Source: Flavobacterium sp. PMTSA4
Lineage (GTDB): Bacteria > Bacteroidota > Bacteroidia > Flavobacteriales > Flavobacteriaceae
Length of the DNA: 64,000 bases
Direction: 5' to 3'
Assembly: GCF_032098525.1 (NCBI RefSeq)
Contig: NZ_CP134890.1
Coordinates: forward strand, 1,364,001 to 1,428,000
The notes beneath the pieces are model-generated. The model was given only the letters and a program-made list of their open reading frames with translations. It was not told the DNA's origin and did not search any database. Both the position numbers and the translations under genes were made by a program. Of this stretch, positions 53,156-62,196 are shown in pieces (position 1 is the stretch's first letter; every line of letters begins with the position of its first letter).

Positions 53156-55594
53156 ATGAAATTAAAATTATTTTTAGTCTTATTTATTTCTCAATTTGCT
53201 TTGTTCGCCCAAAATACAGGAACATTGAATGGAATAGTTGTAGACAATACTTTAAAACAACCAATGCCATATGTCAATGTGTCTATCTTCGATAATGACA
53301 AATTAGTAACGGGTGGTATCACAAGAGAGAATGGAAGTTTTGCACTTAAAGACATTCCATTAAAAAAATTAAAAGTTGAAATAGCATTTATTGGTTATAA
53401 AAAAATAACTCGAGAAATTACTTTTTCAGCAGACAATCAAAATGTTAATTTGAATACTATTTCATTAGAAGAAGATGCTATTCAATTAAAAGGTGTTGAA
53501 GTTATCAGCGAGCGTTCAACTATTGAACAAAAAATTGATAGAAAAGTAATCAATATTGGGAAAGATATTATTGCATCGGGTAATACTGCTTCCGATATTT
53601 TGAACAATGTTCCTACGGTTAGTGTTGATGCACAAACCAAAGAAATCAGTCTTAGAGGTAACACCAATGTTAGAGTTTTAATTGACGGAAAACCATCAAA
53701 CATTGACGCTGCTCAATTGTTACAACAAATTCCTTCTTCGTCTATTAAACAAGTAGAATTAATAACCAATCCTTCTGCAAAATACAATCCTGAAGGAATG
53801 AGCGGAATTATTAATATCATACTTCATAAAAACTCAAATGAAGGTTTTAATGGTAGTATTAATTCTGGTGTAACTTTTGGTGTAACGCCAAAAACAAATC
53901 AAGCATTAAACTTAAACTACAAAGTTGGAAAGGTTAATTTTTATGCTAACTATGGTTTCAATCATGGTAAAAACAGAAACTTTGGTAATGTAAACAGCGA
54001 GCGACCAAATTTTGAAAACCGCCAGGATTTTAATTCATACAATAAAAACACTTCTCATTTATTTAAATTCGGAGTTGATTTTTATATGGATGAAAAAAAT
54101 ACATTTTCAATCTATACCAACCAAAACATATCACTTTCAAGTGGTGCTGGAGTAACATCAGTTGATTATCAAAATGCTGCTCTTAGAGATTCTAATCAAT
54201 ACACAGATCAACATAACGAGAACAATACTCAAACGTATGACTTTGTATACAAACACGATTTTACTAAAAAAGGTGAAACTTTAGATTTTCAAGCCAACTA
54301 CTCAAAAACGGATAATCCTGATGAATCACAATTTAATTACATTCAAGAAAATCCTATTACAAACACTTTAACTTTTAATGACATTCAAAGAGATATTAAT
54401 TATCTTCAATTAAATGTTGACTATGTTAACCCATTAACTGAATCTGTAAAATTAGAATTAGGAGCTGAAACGCGTCTTCAAAACATCAAAAACAACTTTG
54501 ATGAAAATGTTTCGGAAACTTCAAGTTCATACAATCGTGTTGGAAATTCTAACTTCGATTTTACCCGAAACATCCACTCTTTTTACACTAATATTGGTAA
54601 ACAATGGGAAAAATGGAGCGCGCAAGCTGGTGTAAGAATTGAACAATATGAAATTGATGGTGATTTTGAAAGAGTAGTTACTTCTTCAGATGCTTCTGAA
54701 AACATCAATGATAAAAGCAATATTACCGACAAAATATTTACTGCTTATCCATCTGTGTTTTTGAATTATAAAGCAAACGATAAAGATTCGTTTAACTTTA
54801 ATTATTCAAGACGTGTTGACCGACCAAGTATCGGACAAATTAGTCCAATCAGAGAATGGACAACGCCGCTTATTGAATCAAGAGGTAATCCTTCTTTAGA
54901 ACCACAATTTACCAATTCTTTTGAAGTAAACTATACTCGTATTACTAAGATTGGTTCAATTACCGCTGGTACATTCTATCGTTTGATAAATGATGAAATT
55001 GGAAGAATCGTTTATAAAAACCCAGATAATCCTGCTCAAGACATTATTTCTTACAACAATTTTGACAATAATAAAGCTTATGGCGTTGAAGTTTCTGCTA
55101 ATTTAAAATTTGCAAAATGGTGGTCAGTAAATGCCAGTTCAGATGCTTATTTTAAAACAGTTCGTGGAACAGTTGAAAATGGAAATACTGGCGTACAAGA
55201 ACGTGCACAAGTGGATGTAACTGTTTTCAATATTAGAATGAATCACAATTTTGTAGCAACAAAAGAACTTCGTTTTAACCTTTTTGGAATGTATCGTGGT
55301 GCTGATTTAGGATTACAATATGAAAGAAAACCAATGTACAGAATGGATTTTGGTGCTTCATATAACATCTTAAAAGGAAAAGGAACTATTACTGCTCGTG
55401 CAAATGATATTTTCAAAACCATGAAATTTGCATTTGACGGAAGCATACCTTACAAACAAGAAGGTTCTTTCAATTGGGAAAGCAGAACCATTTATGTTGG
55501 TTTCAACTACAACTTTGGTGGTGGAAAAAACAGAGCTTTACAACGTAAACAAAGAGATGCCAACGAAACTCAAAGTAGTGGCGGAATGATATAA
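53156..55594 (+). CDS. Outer-membrane beta-barrel receptor (CarboxypepD_reg plus plug plus barrel)
   Basis: 812 aa from the ATG at 53156, which begins the signal peptide MKLKLFLVLFISQFALFAQ; the ATG at 53102 would add 18 polar residues in front of it. CarboxypepD_reg domain (~20-105), plug (NTASDILNNVPTVSVDAQTKEISLRGNTNVRVLIDGKPSN; PSAKYNPEGMSGIINIILHKN), then an OMP_b-brl_3-type barrel ending TIYVGFNYNFGGG and a short basic tail. No STN domain and no SusD partner. This family in Bacteroidota is often annotated as TonB-dependent receptor; ligand unknown. A convergent-gene terminator follows. Confidence 0.9.
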   Translation: MKLKLFLVLFISQFALFAQNTGTLNGIVVDNTLKQPMPYVNVSIFDNDKLVTGGITRENGSFALKDIPLKKLKVEIAFIGYKKITREITFSADNQNVNLNTISLEEDAIQLKGVEVISERSTIEQKIDRKVINIGKDIIASGNTASDILNNVPTVSVDAQTKEISLRGNTNVRVLIDGKPSNIDAAQLLQQIPSSSIKQVELITNPSAKYNPEGMSGIINIILHKNSNEGFNGSINSGVTFGVTPKTNQALNLNYKVGKVNFYANYGFNHGKNRNFGNVNSERPNFENRQDFNSYNKNTSHLFKFGVDFYMDEKNTFSIYTNQNISLSSGAGVTSVDYQNAALRDSNQYTDQHNENNTQTYDFVYKHDFTKKGETLDFQANYSKTDNPDESQFNYIQENPITNTLTFNDIQRDINYLQLNVDYVNPLTESVKLELGAETRLQNIKNNFDENVSETSSSYNRVGNSNFDFTRNIHSFYTNIGKQWEKWSAQAGVRIEQYEIDGDFERVVTSSDASENINDKSNITDKIFTAYPSVFLNYKANDKDSFNFNYSRRVDRPSIGQISPIREWTTPLIESRGNPSLEPQFTNSFEVNYTRITKIGSITAGTFYRLINDEIGRIVYKNPDNPAQDIISYNNFDNNKAYGVEVSANLKFAKWWSVNASSDAYFKTVRGTVENGNTGVQERAQVDVTVFNIRMNHNFVATKELRFNLFGMYRGADLGLQYERKPMYRMDFGASYNILKGKGTITARANDIFKTMKFAFDGSIPYKQEGSFNWESRTIYVGFNYNFGGGKNRALQRKQRDANETQSSGGMI

Positions 55595-55598
55595 TCAT

Positions 55599-55632
55599 AA
55601 AAAAACCGAAGATGTTCTCTTCGGTTTTTTTT
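55599..55632. terminator. Bidirectional terminator
   Basis: AAAACCGAAGA pairs with TCTTCGGTTTT around TGTTC, with A and T runs. It separates the barrel protein (+) from fabH (-). Confidence 0.88.
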
Positions 55633-55649
55633 ATTTCTATTTCAAAATT

Positions 55650-56657
55650 CTACCATTTGATAATAGCACTAGCCCAAGTAAAACCAGAACCAAAAGCAGC
55701 CAGAACAACAACGTCGCCTTCTTTAATTTTTCCTTTTTCCCATGCTTCGGTTAAAGCAATTGGAATGGATGCCGCGGTAGTATTTCCATATTTTTGGATG
55801 TTGTTGTACACTTGGTCATCGGTCAACTTAAACTTCTGCTGAATGAATTGTGCAATTCTCAAATTGGCCTGATGTGGAATCAACATATCAATATCCGAAA
55901 CTTGAAGATTATTCGCTTCCAAACCTTCCATAATCACTTCGCTAAAACGAACTACAGCATTTTTAAACACAAACTGTCCGTTCATATAAGGAAAATAACT
56001 TTCATCATCAGGATTGTTTTCGGCAATAATATCGGTAACCCATCGTTTTCCCATTCCTGGTGCTATTAATACCAATTCTTCGGCATGTTGCCCTTCTGAA
56101 TGCAAATGTGTAGAAAGTATTCCTTTGCTTAAATCTTCCTCTCTTGAAAGTACTGCTGCTCCTGCTCCATCTCCAAAAATTACTGAAACACCTCTACCTC
56201 TATCGGTCATGTCTAAACCTGTTGAATGAACTTCGGAACCAATCACTAAAATGTTTTTATACATACCGGTTTTAATGTATTGGTCGGCTACTGAAAGTGC
56301 GTAGACAAATCCCGAACATTGATTTCTAACATCTAATGCTCCAACTGTTTTTAATCCTAATTCTTTTTGAACCAAAACTCCGGGTCCAGGAAAATAATAA
56401 TCAGGACTCAACGTAGCAAAAACAATAAAATCGATATCATCTTTTGAAACTCCCGAACGTTCTATTGCAATTTTGGCTGCTTTTACCCCCATTGAAGTGG
56501 TTGTATCTTCGCCTCTAACAACGTGTCTACGTTCCTGAATACCGGTTCGCTCTTGAATCCAAGCGTCATTTGTATCCATTAATTTTGATAAATCGTCGTT
56601 AGTAACAATATTTTCAGGAACATAGAAACCAAGTCCTGCTATTTTTGAGTGGAACAT
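55650..56657 (-). CDS. fabH: Beta-ketoacyl-ACP synthase III (FabH-like)
   Basis: 335 aa. Thiolase fold with catalytic Cys in RNQCSGFVYAL (C114), His in LIPHQANLRI and Asn in YGNTTAASIP. Begins KIAGLGFYVPENIVTNDDL. FabH starts fatty-acid synthesis by condensing acyl-CoA with malonyl-ACP. It is monocistronic here, away from a fab or pls cluster, so it may be a second KAS III with a distinct primer; flavobacteria usually carry more than one. Promoter at 56688-56718. Confidence 0.93.
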   Translation of the reverse strand: MFHSKIAGLGFYVPENIVTNDDLSKLMDTNDAWIQERTGIQERRHVVRGEDTTTSMGVKAAKIAIERSGVSKDDIDFIVFATLSPDYYFPGPGVLVQKELGLKTVGALDVRNQCSGFVYALSVADQYIKTGMYKNILVIGSEVHSTGLDMTDRGRGVSVIFGDGAGAAVLSREEDLSKGILSTHLHSEGQHAEELVLIAPGMGKRWVTDIIAENNPDDESYFPYMNGQFVFKNAVVRFSEVIMEGLEANNLQVSDIDMLIPHQANLRIAQFIQQKFKLTDDQVYNNIQKYGNTTAASIPIALTEAWEKGKIKEGDVVVLAAFGSGFTWASAIIKW

Positions 56658-56687
56658 ATTTTTAATAATTTAATAAAAACAGAAAGG

Positions 56688-56718
56688 CAAAATTAAGTAT
56701 CTTTTAAAAATTAACAAT
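56688..56718 (-). promoter_or_regulatory. Promoter of fabH
   Basis: Minus strand ATTG (56715-56718), 19 bp, TAATTTTG (56688-56695); the -7 is perfect and the -33 has one mismatch. Confidence 0.7.
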
Positions 56719-56770
56719 ACAAGGTACTTATAATTTAAGAATTGACAATTTATTATTTTGAAAATAGACC

Positions 56771-56813
56771 AAAAAAAAACCGATTTAAATAAATCGGTTT
56801 TTTTTTCTTCTTT
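56771..56813 (-). terminator. Terminator of the YegP-like gene
   Basis: AAAACCGATTT pairs with AAATCGGTTTT around AAATA region bases; a long T run follows on the minus strand, 10 bases past the stop. Confidence 0.85.
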
Positions 56814-56822
56814 TAAAAAGTT

Positions 56823-57155
56823 TTAAGCGGTTGTATCTTCAACAGTTGCATCAGGAGCATTTTTCTTTACTGATTCAATTCCGTTGTCTCTTGAAGCTAC
56901 ACTTTCATACATTTCACTAGTTCCAATGATTTGTCCGTTTGTCGCTTTAAGGTTAAAATATGGTTTTCCGTTTTTAGCTTCTAGTCTATCAAAACGTTTG
57001 TCTTCTTGCGAATTTTTTCTAACCGATTCTACACCGTTTAAACAAGCTGCTTTGGTAGTATAGCCTTCGCTTCCTAAAATTTCCTGACCATTTCCTGCTT
57101 TTAAGCTGAATTGAAACTCACCATTTTTTCTAGTAGAAATTACAAATTTTCCCAT
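56823..57155 (-). CDS. YegP-like DUF1508 protein
   Basis: 110 aa with two DUF1508 repeats: GEFQFSLKAGNGQEILGSEGYTTKAACLNGVESV and KPYFNLKATNGQIIGTSEMYESVASRDNGIESV. It begins MGKFVISTRKNGEFQF. The family forms a small beta-fold of unknown activity. It is monocistronic, with a terminator behind it. Confidence 0.95.
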   Translation of the reverse strand: MGKFVISTRKNGEFQFSLKAGNGQEILGSEGYTTKAACLNGVESVRKNSQEDKRFDRLEAKNGKPYFNLKATNGQIIGTSEMYESVASRDNGIESVKKNAPDATVEDTTA

Positions 57156-57306
57156 GTGTATAATTTTATTTTATTAGTTAACCTCATAAAGTTAGTAATT
57201 TTTACCAAAACTTGTAGCATTGACAGACTATTTTATTAATCTCTTAACTTAAATTTAAGATTGTAAATAGTATCTTCGGGCTTCTAACCAAAGAATATCA
57301 TTAAAT

Positions 57307-59715
57307 ATGAAAAAAGCACTCCTTTTACTCTTATTTGTTTCTTGTTTTAAGCTTTCGGCTCAAGAAAATTTAACCTATCAAAAACCATCTGTTGAAATTC
57401 TTGCTTTGGCCGATTACGAACGCGCACCAAGCGTTAGAATGGATACCAAAAAAGAATACATGCTGTTTATGTATCGCAACACCTATAAAACTCTGGACGA
57501 ATTGAGTCAGGATGAAATGCGTTTGGGTGGTTTGCGTATCAATCCTACTACTAACATTTCAAGCTCTGTTACTTATATTAATAACCTGAAAGTTCGAAAA
57601 ATAGCTGATAAAACAGAAACACAAGTAACAGGATTACCTGCAAACCCTAAGATTACCAACATTTCGTGGTCGCCAAATGAAAAGAAAATTTCGTTTACCA
57701 ATACTACGGCTACTGGCGTTGAGCTTTGGGTAATTGATGTTGCCACTGCAACCGCTTCAAGAATTACCGATGCCATTTTGAATGCTAACTTAGGAAACCC
57801 AATTAGTTGGATGAAAGACAATGAAACACTTTTGGTAAAAACATTACCAAAAAACCGTCCGGCATTAATAGACGTTAAAAAAGATTTACCAACCGGACCA
57901 ACGGTTTCAACCAGCGATGGAAAAGTATCGCAAAACAGAACCTATCAGGATTTATTGAAAAACCCAACCGATGAAGCAAATTTTGTATCATTGGTAACTT
58001 CTGAATTGTATAAAGTTTCGCTTTCGGGCAAAATGGAATTATTCAAAAAAGCCGATATCTATGCCGGTGAAGACTTTTCGCCTGATGGAAATTATTTAAT
58101 GATAACCACCATCCACAAACCGTTTTCATACATCGTGCCTTTGAGTCGTTTTCCTCAAAAAACTGTGGTTTACGATTTAAACGGAAAAGAAGTTAAAGTG
58201 GTAAATGAAGTGCCTTTAACCGAAGTTCAAGCCAAAGGTTTCTCTTCTACCCGAAAAGGAAAAAGAAGCATGAACTGGCGTGCCGACAAACCTTCCTCGT
58301 TACAATATGTGGTAGCACTTGACGAAGGCGACCAAGCCAATCAGGTGGAATATAGAGACGAATTGTTCTCTTGGGATGCGCCATTTGCTGCAAATCCTAC
58401 TTCATTGTTAAAAACAAAACAACGTTATGGCGGAGTAACTTGGGGTAACGAAAACTTGGCTGTTGCTTATGACAGTTGGTACGATACCCGAAACATGAAA
58501 GCCTATATGTTCAATCCTTCAAATCCTGCTGAAAAAGCAACCGTGATGATGGATAGAAACTATCAAGATATTTATTCTGATCCGGGGAATTTTGAAACCA
58601 AAAGAAACCAATACAACCGCAATGTTTTGGCTATCGAAAACGGAAATATGTATTTAATGGGCGATGGATTTACCAAAGAAGGTCAGTTTCCTTTTATTGA
58701 TGAATTCAACATCAAATCTATGAAAACAAAACGCCTTTATACTTCTAAATTAAATGATAAAAAAGAAGATTTATTATCGATAGAAGACTTCAAAAAAGGC
58801 GAAGTTTTGGTTCAAATTCAATCTAAAAACGATTATCCTAACTACTATTTCAGAAACATCAAATCGGGTAAATTAACCCCAATTACCAACTTCAAAAACC
58901 CTTTTGAAAGCATCAAAAATGTATATAAAGAAGTTATTAAATACAAACGTAATGACGGCGTGGAACTTTCGGGTACGTTGTACTTGCCAGCTGGTTATGA
59001 CCGTGTAAAAAAATCTGAAAAACTTCCGTTGTTAATTTGGGCTTATCCAGAAGAGTTTAAAGATAAAAACTCGGCTGGTCAAAGCAACAAAAACCCTAAC
59101 GAGTTTACGTTTCCTTACTATGGTTCGTTCGTATATTGGGTAACCAAAGGTTATGCGGTGCTTGATGATGCTTCGTTCCCTATTATTGGTGAAGGAACTA
59201 CCGAGCCAAACGATACTTTCATCCCACAACTGGTTGCCAATGGTGAAGCAGCTATTAATGCGGTGAATGCTTTGGGGTACATCAATCCTAAAAAAGTAGC
59301 GGTTGGTGGTCACTCGTATGGTGCGTTTATGACGGCTAATTTATTGACGCATTCTAATCTGTTTGCGTGTGGTATTGCCCGAAGCGGTGCTTATAACAGA
59401 ACCTTAACGCCATTTGGTTTCCAAAGCGAGCAACGCAATTATTGGGATGTGCCAAATGTATACAACACCATGTCGCCGTTTATGAATGCCGATAAAATGA
59501 AAACACCTTTACTATTGGTTCATGGTGATGCCGATAACAACCCAGGAACCTTCACGCTACAATCGGAGCGCTATTTCCAAGCGTTGAAAAATTTGGGTGC
59601 TCCAGTTCGATTGGTGTTGTTGCCAAAAGAAAGCCACGGCTATGCTGCCAAAGACAACATTTTGCACCTGCTGTGGGAACAAGACCAGTTTTTGGAAAAA
59701 TATCTTAAAAACTAG
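57307..59715 (+). CDS. S9 family prolyl oligopeptidase-like peptidase, exported
   Basis: 802 aa. Signal peptide (MKKALLLLLFVSCFKLSAQ). A beta-propeller region (~30-520) with WSPNEKKISFTNTTA-type blades, then the alpha/beta-hydrolase domain: nucleophile GGHSYGAFMTANLL (Ser), Asp in VHGDADNNPG, His in KESHGYAA. It resembles the glutamyl endopeptidase/dipeptidyl-peptidase side of S9 rather than strict prolyl oligopeptidases. Periplasmic peptide breakdown is likely. Codon use here is slightly more GC-rich than in its neighbours. Confidence 0.92.
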   Translation: MKKALLLLLFVSCFKLSAQENLTYQKPSVEILALADYERAPSVRMDTKKEYMLFMYRNTYKTLDELSQDEMRLGGLRINPTTNISSSVTYINNLKVRKIADKTETQVTGLPANPKITNISWSPNEKKISFTNTTATGVELWVIDVATATASRITDAILNANLGNPISWMKDNETLLVKTLPKNRPALIDVKKDLPTGPTVSTSDGKVSQNRTYQDLLKNPTDEANFVSLVTSELYKVSLSGKMELFKKADIYAGEDFSPDGNYLMITTIHKPFSYIVPLSRFPQKTVVYDLNGKEVKVVNEVPLTEVQAKGFSSTRKGKRSMNWRADKPSSLQYVVALDEGDQANQVEYRDELFSWDAPFAANPTSLLKTKQRYGGVTWGNENLAVAYDSWYDTRNMKAYMFNPSNPAEKATVMMDRNYQDIYSDPGNFETKRNQYNRNVLAIENGNMYLMGDGFTKEGQFPFIDEFNIKSMKTKRLYTSKLNDKKEDLLSIEDFKKGEVLVQIQSKNDYPNYYFRNIKSGKLTPITNFKNPFESIKNVYKEVIKYKRNDGVELSGTLYLPAGYDRVKKSEKLPLLIWAYPEEFKDKNSAGQSNKNPNEFTFPYYGSFVYWVTKGYAVLDDASFPIIGEGTTEPNDTFIPQLVANGEAAINAVNALGYINPKKVAVGGHSYGAFMTANLLTHSNLFACGIARSGAYNRTLTPFGFQSEQRNYWDVPNVYNTMSPFMNADKMKTPLLLVHGDADNNPGTFTLQSERYFQALKNLGAPVRLVLLPKESHGYAAKDNILHLLWEQDQFLEKYLKN

Positions 59716-59738
59716 TTTTAAGTTTCAAGTTCAAAGTT

Positions 59739-59768
59739 AAAGACAGGTTTTTGCCTGTCTTTTTTTTG
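59739..59768 (+). terminator. Terminator of the S9 peptidase gene
   Basis: AAAGACAGG pairs with CCTGTCTTT around TTTTTG, followed by T7. Confidence 0.88.
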
Positions 59769-59810
59769 TTTAATAAAACACTCCATATCTCGAGAAATTT
59801 ATTCCTGATA

Positions 59811-60188
59811 TAAAAACATTTTATCTGTCCGTAAAATAGTTTTTTCTTATGGAAAAGTTATTTTACCATCATTCCCAATTATTTTACGCGCCCGTAAAAT
59901 TATTTGTTCTGCTCGTAAAATTATTTGTTCTGCCCGTAAAATTACTGGGAACGCTGAACAAATGATTTTTTTAGTACTACTACTACTTTTCAAAACGCAA
60001 CAAATAGTTTTAAACTATGGTAAAACTATTTTACCTCTATAAAAAACTATTTTACCGACTCGAAAAGTAGTTTTTCATGCACGAAAAGTAATTTGTGGAG
60101 CAGAACAAATTATTTGTAATGGAGAACAAATTATTTGTAACGGAGAACAATTAATTTGTTCTCGAGGAAAAACTTACTTTTTTGGAGG
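59811..60188. repeat. Array of about 17 palindromic ~21 bp units with mixed half-sites (array 2)
   Basis: Units of 19-23 bp, mode 21, each a left half-site (CGTAAAA, AACAAAT or AAAAGTA) and a right half-site drawn from the complements (TTTTACG, ATTTGTT, TACTTTT). Homotypic units: GTAAAACTATTTTAC and AACAAATTATTTGT; heterotypic units: CGTAAAATTATTTGTTC and AAAAGTAATTTGTGG. The same word recurs at 60103, 60124 and 60145 (21-bp steps). The array shares the size, period and palindromic logic of array 1 but none of its sequence. It lies in a 695-bp gap without a recognisable gene. Confidence 0.85.
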
Positions 60189-60226
60189 TGAAAATGAATA
60201 AAAAAGTGAATTGATTAATTGGTTAT

Positions 60227-60331
60227 TTAATAGATAGTTAATCCATTTTGCGTTAAGTTAGCAACGTTTTCAATTTGCTCGGCAACCCGCTCTATTTGAT
60301 GAGAAACTTTAAAAAAAACTATTTTATACTT
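60227..60331 (-). pseudogene. Possible gene remnant
   Basis: An open frame of 34 codons without a start, reading ...KVSHQIERVAEQIENVANL then TQNGLTIY and stop. The heptad-like helix and richer GC content look like the tail of a coding sequence, yet a stop lies just upstream. It may be the end of a lost gene or chance. Confidence 0.2.
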
Positions 60332-60343
60332 TTACTGAAATTA

Positions 60344-60357
60344 GGGGGATTTCCCCC
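60344..60357. repeat. Solo copy of the G5/C5 palindrome
   Basis: GGGGGATTTCCCCC followed by eight T, identical to the copies at 26870 and 26892. As an RNA it would be a hairpin with a T tail, but no gene ends here. Confidence 0.88.
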
Positions 60358-60410
60358 TTTTTTTATTGGAACGGATTTTTTAGATTTGGAAATAATAATC
60401 AGTAAAACTA

Positions 60411-60983
60411 ATGCTAGAATTAAATCAAAAAAAATTTAATGAAAAGCGCAGATTCAAGTTAACAGAATCTGGCATTGAAACATATACTAATGATCTAGAT
60501 GTAGAAACAAATACGTTTTTTAGTTATGATGAATTTTCAAACGAAACTCGAATTTATACAGAAAAATTTCCAAAAATATTATATATAGGATTAAGTATGT
60601 TTGTATTGGCATATATTAGAGTTGCATTATTATTTGATTCTTTAAATGATTCTTCAGCTTCTGCAACTTTATTGATTTTATTAGGTTCAGCATTGACTGC
60701 ATTTTATTATATATATCAAAAAAAATACAAACTTTTATGCCTAGATAATGACCAACAAGTTTTTATTTTTTCTGATAGTCCTAATGAAAAAAAGGTTGAT
60801 GAATTTATAAAAACTTTTTATGAAATGCGAAAAGCAGATTATAGAAAAAGATATTTTAAAATTAACTTTGAGAATGATCCAAAAAAAGAAATAGAACGAA
60901 TGAACTGGTTACTCAAAGAAGAAATTATTACTCAAAGCGAATATGATTTTATGATAGAAGAAATTCAAATAAAATTTCTTTAA
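60411..60983 (+). CDS. Membrane protein with SHOCT-like C-terminus
   Basis: 190 aa. Cytoplasmic N-terminus (~1-60), two membrane helices (ILYIGLSMFVLAYIRVALLF and ATLLILLGSALTAFYYIY), then a soluble part ending NDPKKEIERMNWLLKEEIITQSEYDFMIEEI, which has the short-helix pattern of SHOCT domains (oligomerisation). Function unknown. It is AT-rich compared with the ABC ATPase gene that follows convergently, and it lies next to array 2. Confidence 0.72.
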   Translation: MLELNQKKFNEKRRFKLTESGIETYTNDLDVETNTFFSYDEFSNETRIYTEKFPKILYIGLSMFVLAYIRVALLFDSLNDSSASATLLILLGSALTAFYYIYQKKYKLLCLDNDQQVFIFSDSPNEKKVDEFIKTFYEMRKADYRKRYFKINFENDPKKEIERMNWLLKEEIITQSEYDFMIEEIQIKFL

Positions 60984-61008
60984 TTTTATTTTTTTAGATT
61001 ATTTAATT

Positions 61009-61935
61009 TTATCCTTTCTTCACATTCAACCTTACTTCCATACCTTTTTCTAAAGCAGTATCGTTTTCAAAATAAATCAAGTTGCCGTTATGGGTAGCTT
61101 CAATAAGGTAATTGGTTCCTCGGTAATAGGCATTGGTTACGGTTACGGGTATAGCGCCATTTTTATCAACTACCAACTGATGCGGATAAAGCAACAGGTT
61201 TTTACCGTCATGAGTAATGGTATTTACATCGCCAAAAAGCGAAGCTACATAATGATTGCTTGGGTTTTGATATAAATTTTTGGGTGCTGCTTGCGCTAGC
61301 AAAGTGCCGTTTTGCATCACCAATACTTCATCGGCAAAAGACAATACATCGGTGCTATCGTGCGTGGCTACTATGGTAGTGATTTGTTGTTCTTTGAGGT
61401 AAGCAAAGAGTTTGCGGCGTAGGCTGTTTTTTCTAAAATTATCAATGTGGCTAAAAGGTTCGTCAAGCAACAGTACTTCGGGTTCTAATGCTAACACGCG
61501 AGCCAAAGCTACGCGCTGCATTTGTCCGCCGCTAAGGTATTTGGCTTTTACGTTGGCAAACTCGCTCATTTCAACTATCTCGAGCAGTTCGGCTACGCGT
61601 TGGTCTTTTTTATCTTTATAAATATTAGACAAGTATTTGCCCACATTCTCGGCTACGGTAATAAACGGCATCAAATCGAAATCTTGCGCCAAATATTTCA
61701 TGAACTCCATACCAGGAATGAGGTTGAATTTTGGTCCTAGTACTTCGGTATCGTTCCAGTAGATAGCACCTTGGTCAAGATCATACAACCCGTAGATGAG
61801 TTTCAAAAGTGTGCTTTTGCCACAACCGCTTTCGCCGATAACAGCCAAAGTAGTTCCTGGTGTCACCGAAAAATCGATGCCACTTAAAGTAGGTTTGTCT
61901 AAATAAGCGAAATGAATTTGTTGAACGCGAAGCAT
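61009..61935 (-). CDS. Orphan ABC transporter ATP-binding protein
   Basis: 308 aa. Walker A GESGCGKSTL (~35-44), Q-loop YLAQDFDLMPF, signature LSGGQMQRVALARVL, Walker B EVLLLDEPFSHIDN, switch His VATHDSTDVLS, and a C-terminal extension (~225-308) with a TOBE-like small beta domain. This matches Fe3+/polyamine-type import ATPases. No permease or binding protein is adjacent. The gene is markedly more GC-rich than its neighbours (codons such as GCG, TTG, ACG), a sign of transfer or different selection. Confidence 0.9.
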   Translation of the reverse strand: MLRVQQIHFAYLDKPTLSGIDFSVTPGTTLAVIGESGCGKSTLLKLIYGLYDLDQGAIYWNDTEVLGPKFNLIPGMEFMKYLAQDFDLMPFITVAENVGKYLSNIYKDKKDQRVAELLEIVEMSEFANVKAKYLSGGQMQRVALARVLALEPEVLLLDEPFSHIDNFRKNSLRRKLFAYLKEQQITTIVATHDSTDVLSFADEVLVMQNGTLLAQAAPKNLYQNPSNHYVASLFGDVNTITHDGKNLLLYPHQLVVDKNGAIPVTVTNAYYRGTNYLIEATHNGNLIYFENDTALEKGMEVRLNVKKG

Positions 61936-61976
61936 ACTTTTATTTATACTGCAAACATACGAAGTTTATAAAAAAA

Positions 61977-62014
61977 CAAGAGCGATATTCTCAAACGTGG
62001 AGAAATCGCTCTTG
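61977..62014. repeat. Compensated stem-loop, copy 1
   Basis: CAAGAGCGAT (61977-61986) pairs with ATCGCTCTTG (62005-62014), and inside the loop TTCTC pairs with GAGAA. On the minus strand a T7 run follows, so it could be a terminator. On the plus strand it is followed by AACCTAACCAATAAA and a 10-codon ATG ORF (62039-62071, MNHSFKRSAD). Confidence 0.8.
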
Positions 62015-62196
62015 CAACCTAACCAATAAACTTTAATCATGAATCATTCTTTTAAAAGAAGTGCTGACTAAACTTTTCTCAAAAGCATGTAATAAATTAA
62101 ATCAGTTAAATTACTGATTATCATGATTATTAGTCTAATTTTATATAACAAAGTTACGATTGATTTATCAATTCTAATAATTACAATAGACAATGT

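Larger units (their letters stand above)
60189..60410. other. Gene-free stretch after array 2
   Basis: After array 2 the gap holds AT-rich spacer, a short minus-strand open frame that looks like a gene remnant (60227-60331), and one copy of the G5/C5 palindrome (60344-60357). No promoter with both elements is clear. Together with array 2 it makes up most of the 695-bp gap. Confidence 0.6.

Noticed and set aside
59811..60188. Array 2 as a replication origin
   Set aside because: No DnaA-box cluster, dnaA or dnaN nearby, and the units are palindromic at a helical period; origin function has no support.
62039..62071. 10-codon ORF (MNHSFKRSAD) as a gene
   Set aside because: Too short to support alone; noted only as part of the leader after stem-loop copy 1.
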